DNA of 64,000 bases from Pseudidiomarina halophila (GTDB taxonomy: Bacteria > Pseudomonadota > Gammaproteobacteria > Enterobacterales > Alteromonadaceae). Position 1 is the first letter of the stretch; each line of letters begins with the position of its first letter. The position numbers were made by a program, and so were the translations under genes. The notes beneath the pieces were generated by a model that made no database searches, was not told the DNA's origin, and worked only from the letters and a program-made list of their open reading frames with translations. Location: assembly GCF_003987215.1 (NCBI RefSeq), contig NZ_PIPW01000001.1, positions 992,001-1,056,000 of the forward strand, read 5' to 3'. Positions 29,313 to 40,506 of the stretch are shown one piece after another.

Positions 29313-31328
29313 TCAAGCGTGCCAGTCAAGCTCTCTGGCACGCTGCGCAGCCATTGCCGGAACGTCCGTCTTCACAAAGTGATGATGCATGATCTGCACC
29401 CCCAGCATGTGATTAATAACAGCATCTAACTGGACCTTCTCGTCAATACTGACTTCATCGGATTCGTGTTTTGCAAAGGTGCGTTGCACCTCCTCAAAGT
29501 CAAGTAACCCAGCCTCTTCAACCGCCTCTTTTGAAAGGAACTGCTCGGCCAGCTTTTCCACCGCTTTCCATTTCTTCGGATCGGTGTGTGCCGGCGGTGC
29601 CATAAAGGCGAATTTTTCACGTTTATAGAGAGTTTCTGGTAACAATCCTTTCATCGCTTCGCGCAATACGTACTTCTCTTTATTACCTTTAATACGCAAA
29701 TGTGGCGGCACGGTGAACGCATATTCGGCGAGGTGATGATCAAGAAACGCCGGACGTGCTTCCATTGAGTTAGCCATATCGACGCGATCCCCACCCCAGG
29801 TCAGGATTTGCCCTTCGAGCATGGTTTTGATCCAGACGTACTGGGCACGATCCAGTGGATGCCGTCCGATAAGCATGTCTTCATCAAGGGTATCAGCAAT
29901 GGCTTTACCCGGATCATAATCTTCCACCGCGCTACGACGGTCTTTGGCGATCAGTGGCAAAGCAACACTGGAGACAGACAACCACGGCTGCACACAGCTA
30001 GGGGTAAAGCCCATCTTGGTATTAAATGCTGCGCTGACATACTCTTCGCGCGCCAGCATGGCGCCTTTAACCAGCTTATTGTTCTTTTCCAGTAGCTCCT
30101 GCCAGGCTTTCCGCTCACCTTCAGGAAGATGATCAAGACCGTGCAGGAACATGTCTTTACGAAACGCAGGATAGCCGGCGAACAACTCATCAGAGCCCTC
30201 GCCAGTTAACACAACTTTATAGTCGGCCTGATTTACTTGCTGACTCATCAGGTATTTAGCTACGCCCAGGGTGTTATAAATCGTGCGCTCGGTGTGCCAG
30301 ATGGTTTTCACGAAATGATCGTATAAATCATCCGCATTCAATCGCATGATATGATGATCTGCGCCAGTCGCCTCAGCCATTTCCTGCGCGATTGGGGTTT
30401 CATCGTATTCGCTCGAGTCAAAACCTATGGTGAAGGCTTTTACTGAGGTCTGGGTTCCTGCCGCAGATAAACCTAGAATTGCGCAGGAGTCGATACCGCC
30501 GGACAGATAACAGCCAACCGGCACGTCCGCCGTTAAACGGTGTTGCACCGCCTCCAGCAAATGCTTGCGGACACCGTCGATGTACGGCTGTTCATCGACT
30601 TCATCGCCAGGATACTCACTTTCCTGAGGGAAGTTCACATCCCAGTATTTAATTTCAGAAAGCTCAAGTTTACCTTCTTTGCGTTGCACTTTTACCACAT
30701 GTCCCGGTGGCACCTGATGAATACCTTCAAAAGCGGTTGAGCCTGGCACCATCACTTGAATCAACTGATGAAACAGCCCTTCCGAAGAGAACTTGCGCTT
30801 CACTGACGGGTGCGCGAACAGTACTTTCAATTCTGAACCGAAGACCACGCCCTCATCGGTATGGGTGTAATACAAAGGTTTGACACCAAAACGATCCCGC
30901 ACCAGATACATACTGTCTTCTTTCTGGTCATAAAGACCAAAGGCAAACTCACCGCGTAAGTGCTTCAAAGTCTCTTCAAGCCCCTCGCGTTGATACAGAT
31001 GCATGACTATTTCAGAGTCACTCTTGGTACGAAAACGCGCGCCCTGTGCAGTTAAGTCGGCACGGATACGTTTGAAGTCATAAAATTCGCCGTTATGCGC
31101 GAGCATTAAGTTCCCGTCTGCGGAAACGAACGGCTGACGCGCGCGCTCTTCGTTTAAATCGATGATGGTCAGCCGGGCATGGCTGAACCCCACACCCGTG
31201 TTATCTACAATTTTATAGCCAAAACCATCAGGACCGCGGTGGTGCATGATAGCGGCCATGTTAACGAGTGTTTGCGCATCTGGCGTTTCGCTCGGGCGCT
31301 GATTAAAAATTCCTGCAATACCACACAT
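29313..31328 (-). CDS. asnB: Asparagine synthase-like glutamine amidotransferase
   Basis: 671 residues, over 110 more than E. coli AsnB (554). The N-terminal glutaminase has the catalytic Cys2 (MCGIAG), HRGPDG and LAHNGEFYD. The synthetase domain has the pyrophosphate loop LSGGIDS (275-281) and TGEGSDELFAGY (375-386). A ~95-residue insertion separates that motif from NSMEARPAFLDHHL, and there is a C-terminal extension. The fold and catalytic residues support an ATP- and glutamine-dependent amidation of a carboxylate; aspartate is the usual acceptor, but this long class is also used for other acceptors. It is the last gene of the symporter/carbamoyltransferase cluster, starting 21 bp after the gene before it. 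Confidence 0.85.
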   Translation of the reverse strand: MCGIAGIFNQRPSETPDAQTLVNMAAIMHHRGPDGFGYKIVDNTGVGFSHARLTIIDLNEERARQPFVSADGNLMLAHNGEFYDFKRIRADLTAQGARFRTKSDSEIVMHLYQREGLEETLKHLRGEFAFGLYDQKEDSMYLVRDRFGVKPLYYTHTDEGVVFGSELKVLFAHPSVKRKFSSEGLFHQLIQVMVPGSTAFEGIHQVPPGHVVKVQRKEGKLELSEIKYWDVNFPQESEYPGDEVDEQPYIDGVRKHLLEAVQHRLTADVPVGCYLSGGIDSCAILGLSAAGTQTSVKAFTIGFDSSEYDETPIAQEMAEATGADHHIMRLNADDLYDHFVKTIWHTERTIYNTLGVAKYLMSQQVNQADYKVVLTGEGSDELFAGYPAFRKDMFLHGLDHLPEGERKAWQELLEKNNKLVKGAMLAREEYVSAAFNTKMGFTPSCVQPWLSVSSVALPLIAKDRRSAVEDYDPGKAIADTLDEDMLIGRHPLDRAQYVWIKTMLEGQILTWGGDRVDMANSMEARPAFLDHHLAEYAFTVPPHLRIKGNKEKYVLREAMKGLLPETLYKREKFAFMAPPAHTDPKKWKAVEKLAEQFLSKEAVEEAGLLDFEEVQRTFAKHESDEVSIDEKVQLDAVINHMLGVQIMHHHFVKTDVPAMAAQRARELDWHA

Positions 31329-31349
31329 TTTGCTTAATCCTCGTAAGTT

Positions 31350-32414
31350 TTATACTACATCCATCACGCGTTCTGCGCGTTCGACCATACAGGTAAGCAA
31401 CGCCATGCGCAGAAAAACTGCGCCACGAGCCTGGCTGAAATACCAGTTGTGCGAGGTATGATCGAGTGCTGTCGATAGCTCCTCACCACGCGCTAATGGA
31501 TGAAGAATAATTGCGTCTTCCTTAAGGGGCGACTTTTCGGTTAAATGGAAGGCATCACCATAGGTACTGAAGGTATCGCCTTCCCACGAAATCGCGTTGA
31601 TATAGACAATGTCAAGTTCCGGCAGAACGTCGTCAAGTTCAGTTTCTGTGCGAACACTGAGTCCCCGCGCCTCAAGTTCTTCGCGTTGGCCATTATCAAA
31701 TAGATCGTCGGAACTGGCTTCATCATGAATAATGACCAGTTCGTCTACCGCATGCGGAAATACCGACAAACATTTTAAGAAGCTACGTATGGTGCGCATT
31801 TTACTGGGCACGCCAATAATTCCGATCTTCACCTTCTCGTTGGATTCTGGATCAACCAACTCGGGTCGCCATTTGAATATGGCATACATATCGGCAAGCG
31901 CCTGGGTAGGATGTTCATCAATGCCGTTGCCGGCATTGATAATAGGTATGCGCAAGGCATCCATCATCTCAAATAATGAGTTTTCATTGTTGTCACGTAG
32001 TACCACGCAATCGCCATAATTGTTGAACATTTCGGCGACATCAGCCAGACACTCACCTTTGGCGATGCCGGTAGTCGAGCGATCGGTAATCGACATAATG
32101 TCACCACCGAGGCGGTGCCAGGCACTCTCGAACGATAACCGCGTGCGTGTACTTGGCTCATAAAAGGCACTGATCAGAATTTTATTCTGCAGCGGCGAAT
32201 TAAAGCGTTTCGGGTTGCTTTCAATTTTTGCAGCTAACCTGAACAACTGCTTCATGGTGTTTTGATCAAACTGATCACCGGAAACAATGTGCTGCTTGGC
32301 AAGCTTAACTAAAAAATCGCCGTCTTCCTGAATTGCCCTAAGCAACGCTTTTGGATGCGCATCCCCATAGACATCAGGACGTTCACGTTCAAACGAAACG
32401 TCATTTATGTTCAT
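31350..32414 (-). CDS. Aspartate/ornithine carbamoyltransferase-family enzyme, amine substrate uncertain
   Basis: 354 residues against 311 for E. coli PyrB. The carbamoyl-phosphate half is conserved: YEPSTRTR (85-92), the 80s-loop Lys in GIAKGE (119), R140, and EHPTQALAD (His168, Gln171). The amine-binding half differs: PyrB's TRVQKER, whose Arg and Gln hold aspartate, reads NAISWEG (273-279), and the cis-Pro loop HPLPR reads HPLAR (305-309). An N-terminal extension of ~40 residues is present and no pyrI regulatory-chain gene is near. So carbamoyl transfer is supported, but aspartate as acceptor is doubtful. It lies between a symporter/small-protein pair and an amidotransferase gene in one probable operon. 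Confidence 0.72.
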   Translation of the reverse strand: MNINDVSFERERPDVYGDAHPKALLRAIQEDGDFLVKLAKQHIVSGDQFDQNTMKQLFRLAAKIESNPKRFNSPLQNKILISAFYEPSTRTRLSFESAWHRLGGDIMSITDRSTTGIAKGECLADVAEMFNNYGDCVVLRDNNENSLFEMMDALRIPIINAGNGIDEHPTQALADMYAIFKWRPELVDPESNEKVKIGIIGVPSKMRTIRSFLKCLSVFPHAVDELVIIHDEASSDDLFDNGQREELEARGLSVRTETELDDVLPELDIVYINAISWEGDTFSTYGDAFHLTEKSPLKEDAIILHPLARGEELSTALDHTSHNWYFSQARGAVFLRMALLTCMVERAERVMDVV

Positions 32415-32420
32415 ATTGAA

Positions 32421-32543
32421 TTACCATATTTGTTTAGAAATGAAATCTTTTAGCCAGAGCCCAATCAGGATCACCGGAGCACATGCAGTCAACACTAAGC
32501 AAACCACCACAAGGGTGCTAAATGCAGTTAAACTCATGCTCAT
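32421..32543 (-). CDS. 40-residue hydrophobic peptide overlapping the symporter gene
   Basis: A short frame not longer than 40 codons: MSMSLTAFSTLVVVCLVL, then TACAPVILIGLWLKDFISKQIW and TAA. It is one long hydrophobic segment with a short charged tail, so a single-span membrane peptide. The start codon overlaps the symporter stop as ATGA, which is the typical sign of translational coupling, and the stop is 6 bp before the carbamoyltransferase start. Small hydrophobic subunits are known beside SSS and NSS transporters; whether this one is such a subunit is inference. The LTAC stretch could be read as a lipobox but there is no basic N-terminus. Confidence 0.6.
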   Translation of the reverse strand: MSMSLTAFSTLVVVCLVLTACAPVILIGLWLKDFISKQIW

Positions 32544-33979
32544 GCTGAGTGCTCCTCTTGTTCATCCAATTGCTGCCAATCAAATTGCCGCTTACTTAAT
32601 AATAGTCCCAAACCACAGATAACGGCGGAAACAATGCACGACAATAACGCGGCCACATAAAAACCGATAATAAAATAGCCGGCCAGACCACTAAGTGTAC
32701 CCAACGTCATTGCCGCCGCTGCGTATTTGCCACTTAGCCCCCGATGATAAAGACCCAACACAATAGGAAAAATGGTGCTGGCAACAAAAGCACCGGCAAA
32801 ATTAAGCAGCGCGCCCAAAGTCGCAATTTGGGGCAGACAGAACAACCAGGTCAACACACCGAGTCCCAGAATGCTGTACCGGTTGAAGTGCATTAAATGT
32901 TTATCACCGGCGTCGGGTTTGAGTTTCTTATGGTAGATATCACGGGTGACTAAATCGGATGTTGCCGCCAGTAATGAGTCCAGACTTGAGGCCAGTGCCG
33001 AAAACACCACTATGAAGACCACCACGGCCCCGGCTTTACCCAACACTTCTGCAGCAACCATCGGCCCCACCATGTCGGCGCTTGGCGGAAAAATACCCAG
33101 CTGCGGCGCTGCCAGCGCAATGAAGCCGGTGACGATCGGTATGGGCAACCATAATAAACCACCAAGTAAGTAGGCTTTAAAGGCCACGCTACCTTTAAAC
33201 GCCAGCGCACGCGACCACCACACATTAGAATGGAATATTTCGCCGAGCCCGAAAAATATATTGTTAAATAAGAACATGATCGCCGCAGGAAAGAGTAAAT
33301 CAAGCAGTTGCGGATGGTTGTTCTGCACTTCGGTATGAATCGACTCGAGACTCACGGTATCAATCAAGAACCACGCAATCAGTGCCACACCGAGAATAAT
33401 GATTAACGCTTGAATAAAGTCAGTCGCAATTACCGCTCGCAGGCCGCCGAAGAGCGTATAGCCTACACAAATGATCAAAATAGAAGTCATGCCAATATGG
33501 TAATCAAGACCGCTTAAGGCCTCTAACAGGATGCCACCCGCCATACCCAGGCTGACTAACCAGCCAAACGCATAAACCACAGAAATAATGATAAAGGCCC
33601 ACCAGGCTGGCTGACCGTAGCGCAACCGCACAAAGTCGCCGGAGGTATAACCGTTAGGCATTAACCGCTTGATCCGGGCCGCCAGCGGTGCGAACAGAAT
33701 CAGCCCCAGAGCAGCGAATGAATAGCCAACCATGCCCCAGATGCCAAACTGGTAGGTAAGCTGTGGCGCTACCAGCGTTGTGTTACTGGTGACCCAGGTC
33801 GCCATAGCCGTCGCCGATGCCAGGGCAAAGCCGACATTCCTGCCGGCCAGAGCAAAGTCTTCATGGGTTTTATTAGCGCGTCCGAGATACCAGCCAAATA
33901 GCACCCAGGCCAGGCCAAATATCACAACCAATGTGAGTCCTAAGGTGCTTGAAAGTGCAAAGCCACTGGTTTCAGTCAT
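32540..33979 (-). CDS. Sodium:solute symporter (SSS family)
   Basis: 479-residue inner-membrane transporter with about 13 predicted helices. SSS hallmarks are the early EDFALAGRNVGF, YTLFGGLRAVIATDFIQ near residue 190 and SALASSLDSLLAATSDLVTRDIY near 345. The stretches WVTSNTTLVAPQLTYQFG and PNGYTSGDFVRLRYG recall the urea-transporter (DUR3-like) branch more than the proline or glucose branches; this is a by-eye impression. It overlaps the upstream anchored-protein gene by 8 bp and the downstream 40-aa gene by 4 bp. The substrate presumably feeds the carbamoyltransferase/amidotransferase pair that follows. Confidence 0.88.
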   Translation of the reverse strand: MTETSGFALSSTLGLTLVVIFGLAWVLFGWYLGRANKTHEDFALAGRNVGFALASATAMATWVTSNTTLVAPQLTYQFGIWGMVGYSFAALGLILFAPLAARIKRLMPNGYTSGDFVRLRYGQPAWWAFIIISVVYAFGWLVSLGMAGGILLEALSGLDYHIGMTSILIICVGYTLFGGLRAVIATDFIQALIIILGVALIAWFLIDTVSLESIHTEVQNNHPQLLDLLFPAAIMFLFNNIFFGLGEIFHSNVWWSRALAFKGSVAFKAYLLGGLLWLPIPIVTGFIALAAPQLGIFPPSADMVGPMVAAEVLGKAGAVVVFIVVFSALASSLDSLLAATSDLVTRDIYHKKLKPDAGDKHLMHFNRYSILGLGVLTWLFCLPQIATLGALLNFAGAFVASTIFPIVLGLYHRGLSGKYAAAAMTLGTLSGLAGYFIIGFYVAALLSCIVSAVICGLGLLLSKRQFDWQQLDEQEEHSA

Positions 33980-34445
33980 GCTTCACCTTTGCGGTTGAGT
34001 CGTGACGGTGGCGGCGATGCAAGGTAACGATCATCACCACAAGCAAGGTAAATAGCGCCAGCCCGGTAAAAAATAAACTATATGCCTGCCAACGCGGGTA
34101 GTGCTTAACCTTAACAGAGATCACGTTACTGGAGATTTCAGCACTTGGTTTCAGACGGAAATAATAATCGCCATCACTAAAGCCCGTCAGAGTCATTTTT
34201 TCAAAGTCACCAAACCAGGCGAACTCGGTGCTAATTTCACTGAAATCACGGACTGTACTTTGCTGAACGATCATTCCCGGCTGGGGGACCTGATCAAGCT
34301 CGACCACGAAGTAACCTTCGCGACTGGTTTCCTGAGCAGATAAGGTGAAATGGGTTTTGCTATCTTGCGCACCAGCGGGCCGCGCCAGCAGCGTGATGAG
34401 AAACAACAGAGCGATTTGACTAATAAAGCCGTAACGTTTCGGCAC
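33972..34445 (-). CDS. Periplasmic beta-domain protein with C-terminal membrane anchor
   Basis: 157 residues: signal peptide (ISQIALLFLITLLARPAGAQ), a ~90-residue extracytoplasmic domain with alternating beta pattern (REGYFVVELDQVP, MTLTGFSDGDYYFRLKP) like an Ig/fibronectin-type fold, then one transmembrane segment (YSLFFTGLALFTLLVVMIVTL) and a His/Arg-rich cytoplasmic tail. The start is GTG at 34445 behind AAGGA. It overlaps the symporter start by 8 bp, so it probably leads the operon and may act as an accessory or substrate-capturing subunit. I do not recognise the family. Confidence 0.65.
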   Translation of the reverse strand: MPKRYGFISQIALLFLITLLARPAGAQDSKTHFTLSAQETSREGYFVVELDQVPQPGMIVQQSTVRDFSEISTEFAWFGDFEKMTLTGFSDGDYYFRLKPSAEISSNVISVKVKHYPRWQAYSLFFTGLALFTLLVVMIVTLHRRHRHDSTAKVKHD

Positions 34446-34576
34446 GATTCCTTCCTATAGCTCTTTGTTTCTAGGCTAGCAAGCTAACAAAATCATTGCA
34501 ACTTGAGGGATCTGTCTTTCGGGTTCAGGCGTATCAAGGTATGCTAAGAGCAACTAAAGGAAGGCGGTAAAACCAC

Positions 34577-34987
34577 ATGGTTCATGTTTTTTTATGCAGT
34601 ATGGGCGCCAATATCGCTCCTGAGACGAACTTTCCCCGAGCCAAAGCACTGATCGATGGCATCGGTCAGGCAACGTACTCCACAGCGGCCTACACCCGGC
34701 CTGTTGCCATTGATACCGAACATGACTTTCTTAATGCGCTGTTCATCATTAAAACCAAACTTAATATGGACCAGCTTAAATCTGAATTTAATGCCATTGA
34801 GGAAACTCTGGGCCGCGATCGTTCGGATCCACGGAGCAGTGAAAAAGACCGTCCTATGGATATTGATATTCTTGGCGAACTCAGTCAGCAAGAAGCTGAT
34901 GCCGCGTGGCAGCAGGTACCTGACTATCTGCAAGAGATGTGTGCGAGCCTGAAACCTGTCGCCCGACAAATGGAGTTATCTGCATGA
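34577..34987 (+). CDS. HPPK (FolK)-like pterin pyrophosphokinase, short form
   Basis: 136 residues, against 159 for E. coli FolK, which transfers pyrophosphate from ATP to hydroxymethyl-dihydropterin. Conserved features are SMGANIAPE near the start (the G(S/A)N loop) and KDRPMDIDIL (94-103) with the two metal-binding Asp residues. The C-terminal part of canonical HPPK, including the R-x-F-V/M-L-x-PL strand, is missing or unrecognisable. The gene is coupled to folM by an ATGA overlap. It could be a working minimal HPPK, a paralogue for another pterin, or a regulatory relic; a canonical folK is likely elsewhere in the genome. Confidence 0.72.
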   Translation: MVHVFLCSMGANIAPETNFPRAKALIDGIGQATYSTAAYTRPVAIDTEHDFLNALFIIKTKLNMDQLKSEFNAIEETLGRDRSDPRSSEKDRPMDIDILGELSQQEADAAWQQVPDYLQEMCASLKPVARQMELSA

Positions 34988-35715
34988 CCTCAGACGCAAC
35001 TACAGAACATCAGCCGGTCGCATTGATCACAGGCACCGGACGGCGATTTGGCTTTGAGCTGGCTAAAGCATTACTGGCCGAAGGTTACCTGGTACTTGCC
35101 CACTATAATTCGTCGCGCGATGGCGTTGCTGAGCTTGAAGAGTCAGGTGCGCTTGGCTTTCAGGCTGATTTAACCGACCAGCAAGCGATTGAGAAACTGA
35201 TTAGCGAGGTCCGGCAAAGCACCCAACGCCTCGATTTGCTGGTGAACAACGCATCATGTTTCTTCGACAACGAGCGAGTCAATGCCGATCCACAAGCTCT
35301 CGCAGCAGTATTCCAAGTGCATGTTCAAGCCCCTTATCAACTGATTAACGGGCTGAGTGAATTGTTGGCAGCCAACGGCAACGGCGCGGTCATTAACATC
35401 ACTGATATCTACACTGACAGCCCATCGACGGACTATATCGCCTATTGCGCAGCCAAAGCCGGTTTGGCCAATCTGACCCAAAGCTTTGCCAAGCAACTGG
35501 CACCTCAGGTACGGGTGAACGGCATCCAACCCGGCCCTATTCTGTTTTTGCCTGAGCATGACAGTGAGCATCGCGATAAAGTACTTGCCGAGACACCACT
35601 ACAGGTCGAAGGCGGACTTGAGCCTATGATTCAGGCGGTGCGCTTTTTGCGTGATAATCCCTTTGTTACCGGTGAGTTCATTAAAGTTGATGGCGGCCGG
35701 GCATTGCGTATTTAG
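34984..35715 (+). CDS. folM: FolM-like dihydromonapterin reductase (short-chain dehydrogenase)
   Basis: 243-residue NADP-dependent SDR. I chose ATG 34984, which overlaps the upstream stop. The nucleotide-binding loop is TGTGRRFG (the R-R pair favours NADPH), NNAS follows near residue 85, and the catalytic Tyr and Lys are in YCAAKAG (near 155). The loop RRFGFELAKALL matches the FolM branch rather than FabG. FolM reduces dihydromonapterin, and to a lesser extent dihydrofolate. Pairing with a FolK-like gene supports a pterin role. It is followed by a strong bidirectional terminator. Confidence 0.82.
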   Translation: MTSDATTEHQPVALITGTGRRFGFELAKALLAEGYLVLAHYNSSRDGVAELEESGALGFQADLTDQQAIEKLISEVRQSTQRLDLLVNNASCFFDNERVNADPQALAAVFQVHVQAPYQLINGLSELLAANGNGAVINITDIYTDSPSTDYIAYCAAKAGLANLTQSFAKQLAPQVRVNGIQPGPILFLPEHDSEHRDKVLAETPLQVEGGLEPMIQAVRFLRDNPFVTGEFIKVDGGRALRI

Positions 35716-35735
35716 CAGTTAGAATTAGCCATAAA

Positions 35736-35764
35736 AAAAGCCAGGCTATGTAGCCTGGCTTTGC
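35736..35764. terminator. Bidirectional terminator between folM and acnA
   Basis: AAAGCCAGGCT-ATGT-AGCCTGGCTTT: a perfect 11-bp stem with a 4-base loop, flanked by an A run on the left and T's on the right, lying between two convergent genes. Confidence 0.92.
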
Positions 35765-35778
35765 GTTCTGAGTACCGG

Positions 35779-38460
<2,682 letters not shown>

Positions 38461-38670
38461 GGCTTACTCCTTCTTAAAACGATACATCCTCTAAGCTTAG
38501 CCGCAAAATCGCGGTTCAGCCATTGCCTTTGCTTATATTCACTATGGGATGTTACATCACAAAGATCAACTCACTAACGTGCTGATACAATGATAGTTTG
38601 CCCGCTCTTCGCAATTGCAGCTGATGATGGTATAACCTTAGGTATAATCACGCATTAAGTGCACCCCACT

Positions 38671-39564
38671 ATGCCACACCCCAAGATCGAAATGTTTGAG
38701 GCCCTAGGCCAGTATATGGACCTGCTCATGGACGCCATCTGCGTGGTCGACCCGGAGGGACTTTTCGTCTATATCAGCGCCGGCGGCGAACGCGTGTTTG
38801 GCTATTCGCCAAAAGAAATGATTGGCAGGTCAATGTTCGATTTTATGCACCCGGATGATCACGACAGGACCCGCGCCCTTGCCGCAGAAATTATGGCCGG
38901 ACAAGGCAAGGTTGATTTTGAGAACCGCTATCTTCGTAAGAACGGCGAAATTGCCCACATCCTCTGGTCGGCGCGTTATTCGGAATCGGATAACATCCGT
39001 ATTGCCGTGGCCCGCGATATCACTCACCAACGTAAGATAGAAACCGACCGGGAACAGCTGCTGCAACGTCTAGAGCAACTTGCACTATATGATCCGCTCA
39101 CTGGGCTGCCTAACCGCAGCTATTTCTACACCCGCGCGCAACAGGCGCTTGCCCAATCAACCGATATTGCTGTTGCCTACGTTGATTTAGATCGCTTTAA
39201 GGAAATTAACGACCAGCATGGTCACGCAGTTGGTGATCGGGTGATCCGTGCGGCTACGCAGCGATTACAACAAAACGTGCGCAGTCACGACACTCTCGCG
39301 CGAATTGGTGGGGATGAATTTGTGGTGTTGTTTGAACGGGTACAAAATCAGAGCGACGCTCTGGCGATTGCCAATAAGCTACTCACCGCGCTCGATCAGC
39401 CCATCGAACTGCCAGAAGGCAAGTTCTGCATCAACGCAAGCGTTGGTATTGCCCTCGCCGGATTACACGGTAATGATCTGGAATCATTGCTGTTACGCGC
39501 CGATGACGCGATGTACCGGGCTAAACGTCTGCCAGAGCAGCAGGTGATGTTGGCATCAACTTAA
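38671..39564 (+). CDS. PAS domain-containing diguanylate cyclase
   Basis: About 297 residues with a PAS sensor (residues ~15-125; AICVVDPEGLFVYISAGGERVFGYSP core) followed by a PAC-like strand and a GGDEF domain with DPLTGLPNR and an intact RIGGDEF active site (near 211). An RxxD-type inhibitory site is not complete (QNVRSHDTLARIGG has RSHD, which fits RxxD). Makes cyclic-di-GMP in response to a cytoplasmic signal. The start is uncertain: GTG 38659 is in frame, but ATG 38671 is preferred; neither has a good ribosome site, and a TATAAT at 38643-38648 implies a very short leader. Confidence 0.9.
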   Translation: MPHPKIEMFEALGQYMDLLMDAICVVDPEGLFVYISAGGERVFGYSPKEMIGRSMFDFMHPDDHDRTRALAAEIMAGQGKVDFENRYLRKNGEIAHILWSARYSESDNIRIAVARDITHQRKIETDREQLLQRLEQLALYDPLTGLPNRSYFYTRAQQALAQSTDIAVAYVDLDRFKEINDQHGHAVGDRVIRAATQRLQQNVRSHDTLARIGGDEFVVLFERVQNQSDALAIANKLLTALDQPIELPEGKFCINASVGIALAGLHGNDLESLLLRADDAMYRAKRLPEQQVMLAST

Positions 39565-39580
39565 AATTCTTACAAAGCTT

Positions 39581-39608
39581 TTGATGTGATTGCCAGGCGG
39601 CTTATAAT
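39581..39608 (+). promoter_or_regulatory. Sigma-70 promoter of tesB
   Basis: TTGATG (39581-39586) and a perfect TATAAT (39603-39608) are 16 bases apart and 31 bases upstream of the tesB start codon, just after the end of the PAS-GGDEF gene. Confidence 0.72.
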
Positions 39609-39639
39609 AGAAGCCCTAGCTAACCGAAAAGGAACAACG

Positions 39640-40506
39640 ATGAGCCAGGTATTGCAGGATTTGCTTGATTTACTTCGCTTGGAAACAATCGACCAGGGAA
39701 TCTATCGGGGTCAGAGTCAGGATTTAGGCTTTGGCGCGGTCTTCGGCGGCCAGGTCATCGGTCAGGCGCTCTCCGCAGCTAAGGAAACCTTGCCTGAAGA
39801 TCGCAAGGTACACTCGCTTCATTCCTACTTTTTACGCCCCGGCAATGCGCAAAAACCTATCATTTACGATGTCGAAAATGTTCGTGATGGCAAGAGCTTC
39901 TCGACCCGTCGGGTAAAAGCTGTGCAAAACGGTAAGCCTATCTTTTACATGACGGCATCGTTCCAAATTGATGAGCCAGGCTTTGAGCACCAGGACACCA
40001 TGCCTGAAGTTCCCGGACCTGAAGGCTTAGTTTCTGATATTGACATCTACCGCGAACACGCAGAACTGATTCCAGAAAAGATCCGCAATAAATTCATTTC
40101 GGAAAAGCCGATTGAAATGCGTTTTGTTACGGCCAACAATCCGTTCAAGCCAAAAATTGATAAGCCCAAACGCTACGTCTGGATCCGTGCCAACGGCGCC
40201 ATGCCGAATGACTCACGGGTGCACAAGTACCTGCTCGCTTATGCTTCTGATTTCAACTTTCTGCCAACCGCTTTACAGCCGCACGGCGTAAGCTTCGCGC
40301 AGCCGGACATGCAAATGGCCACCATTGATCATTCCATGTGGTTTCATAAAGATTTTCGGCTGGATGATTGGATCTTGTACGCAATTGATAGTCCGGTCGC
40401 CTGCGGTGCCCGCGGCCTGGTGCGCGGTCAGTTCTTTACCCGCGACGGCGTGTTAGTTGCCTCCACCGCGCAAGAAGGCGTGATGCGTAAGCATACGAGA
40501 AAGTAG
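39640..40506 (+). CDS. tesB: Acyl-CoA thioesterase II
   Basis: 288-residue double-hotdog thioesterase that hydrolyses fatty acyl-CoA. I chose ATG 39640 behind AAAAGGA; the frame extends upstream over the promoter. Visible are the [13 protein letters not shown] strand, [12 protein letters not shown], the catalytic Asp in TIDHSMWFH and Gln in AQEGVMR near the C-terminus. The normal end is [16 protein letters not shown]. The stop codon itself lies within a GTAG shared with the Rhs sequence that follows, and a second, diverged copy of the last 51 bases occurs at 41880-41930, so this 3' end is probably a recombination joint. Confidence 0.95.
   Translation: MSQVLQDLLDLLRLETIDQGIYRGQSQDLGFGAVFGGQVIGQALSAAKETLPEDRKVHSLHSYFLRPGNAQKPIIYDVENVRDGKSFSTRRVKAVQNGKPIFYMTASFQIDEPGFEHQDTMPEVPGPEGLVSDIDIYREHAELIPEKIRNKFISEKPIEMRFVTANNPFKPKIDKPKRYVWIRANGAMPNDSRVHKYLLAYASDFNFLPTALQPHGVSFAQPDMQMATIDHSMWFHKDFRLDDWILYAIDSPVACGARGLVRGQFFTRDGVLVASTAQEGVMRKHTRK

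Noticed and set aside
32421-32543. The 40-aa peptide as a lipoprotein (LTAC lipobox)
   Set aside because: No basic N-terminal region before the hydrophobic stretch, and the hydrophobic segment continues past the Cys, so a membrane peptide is more likely.
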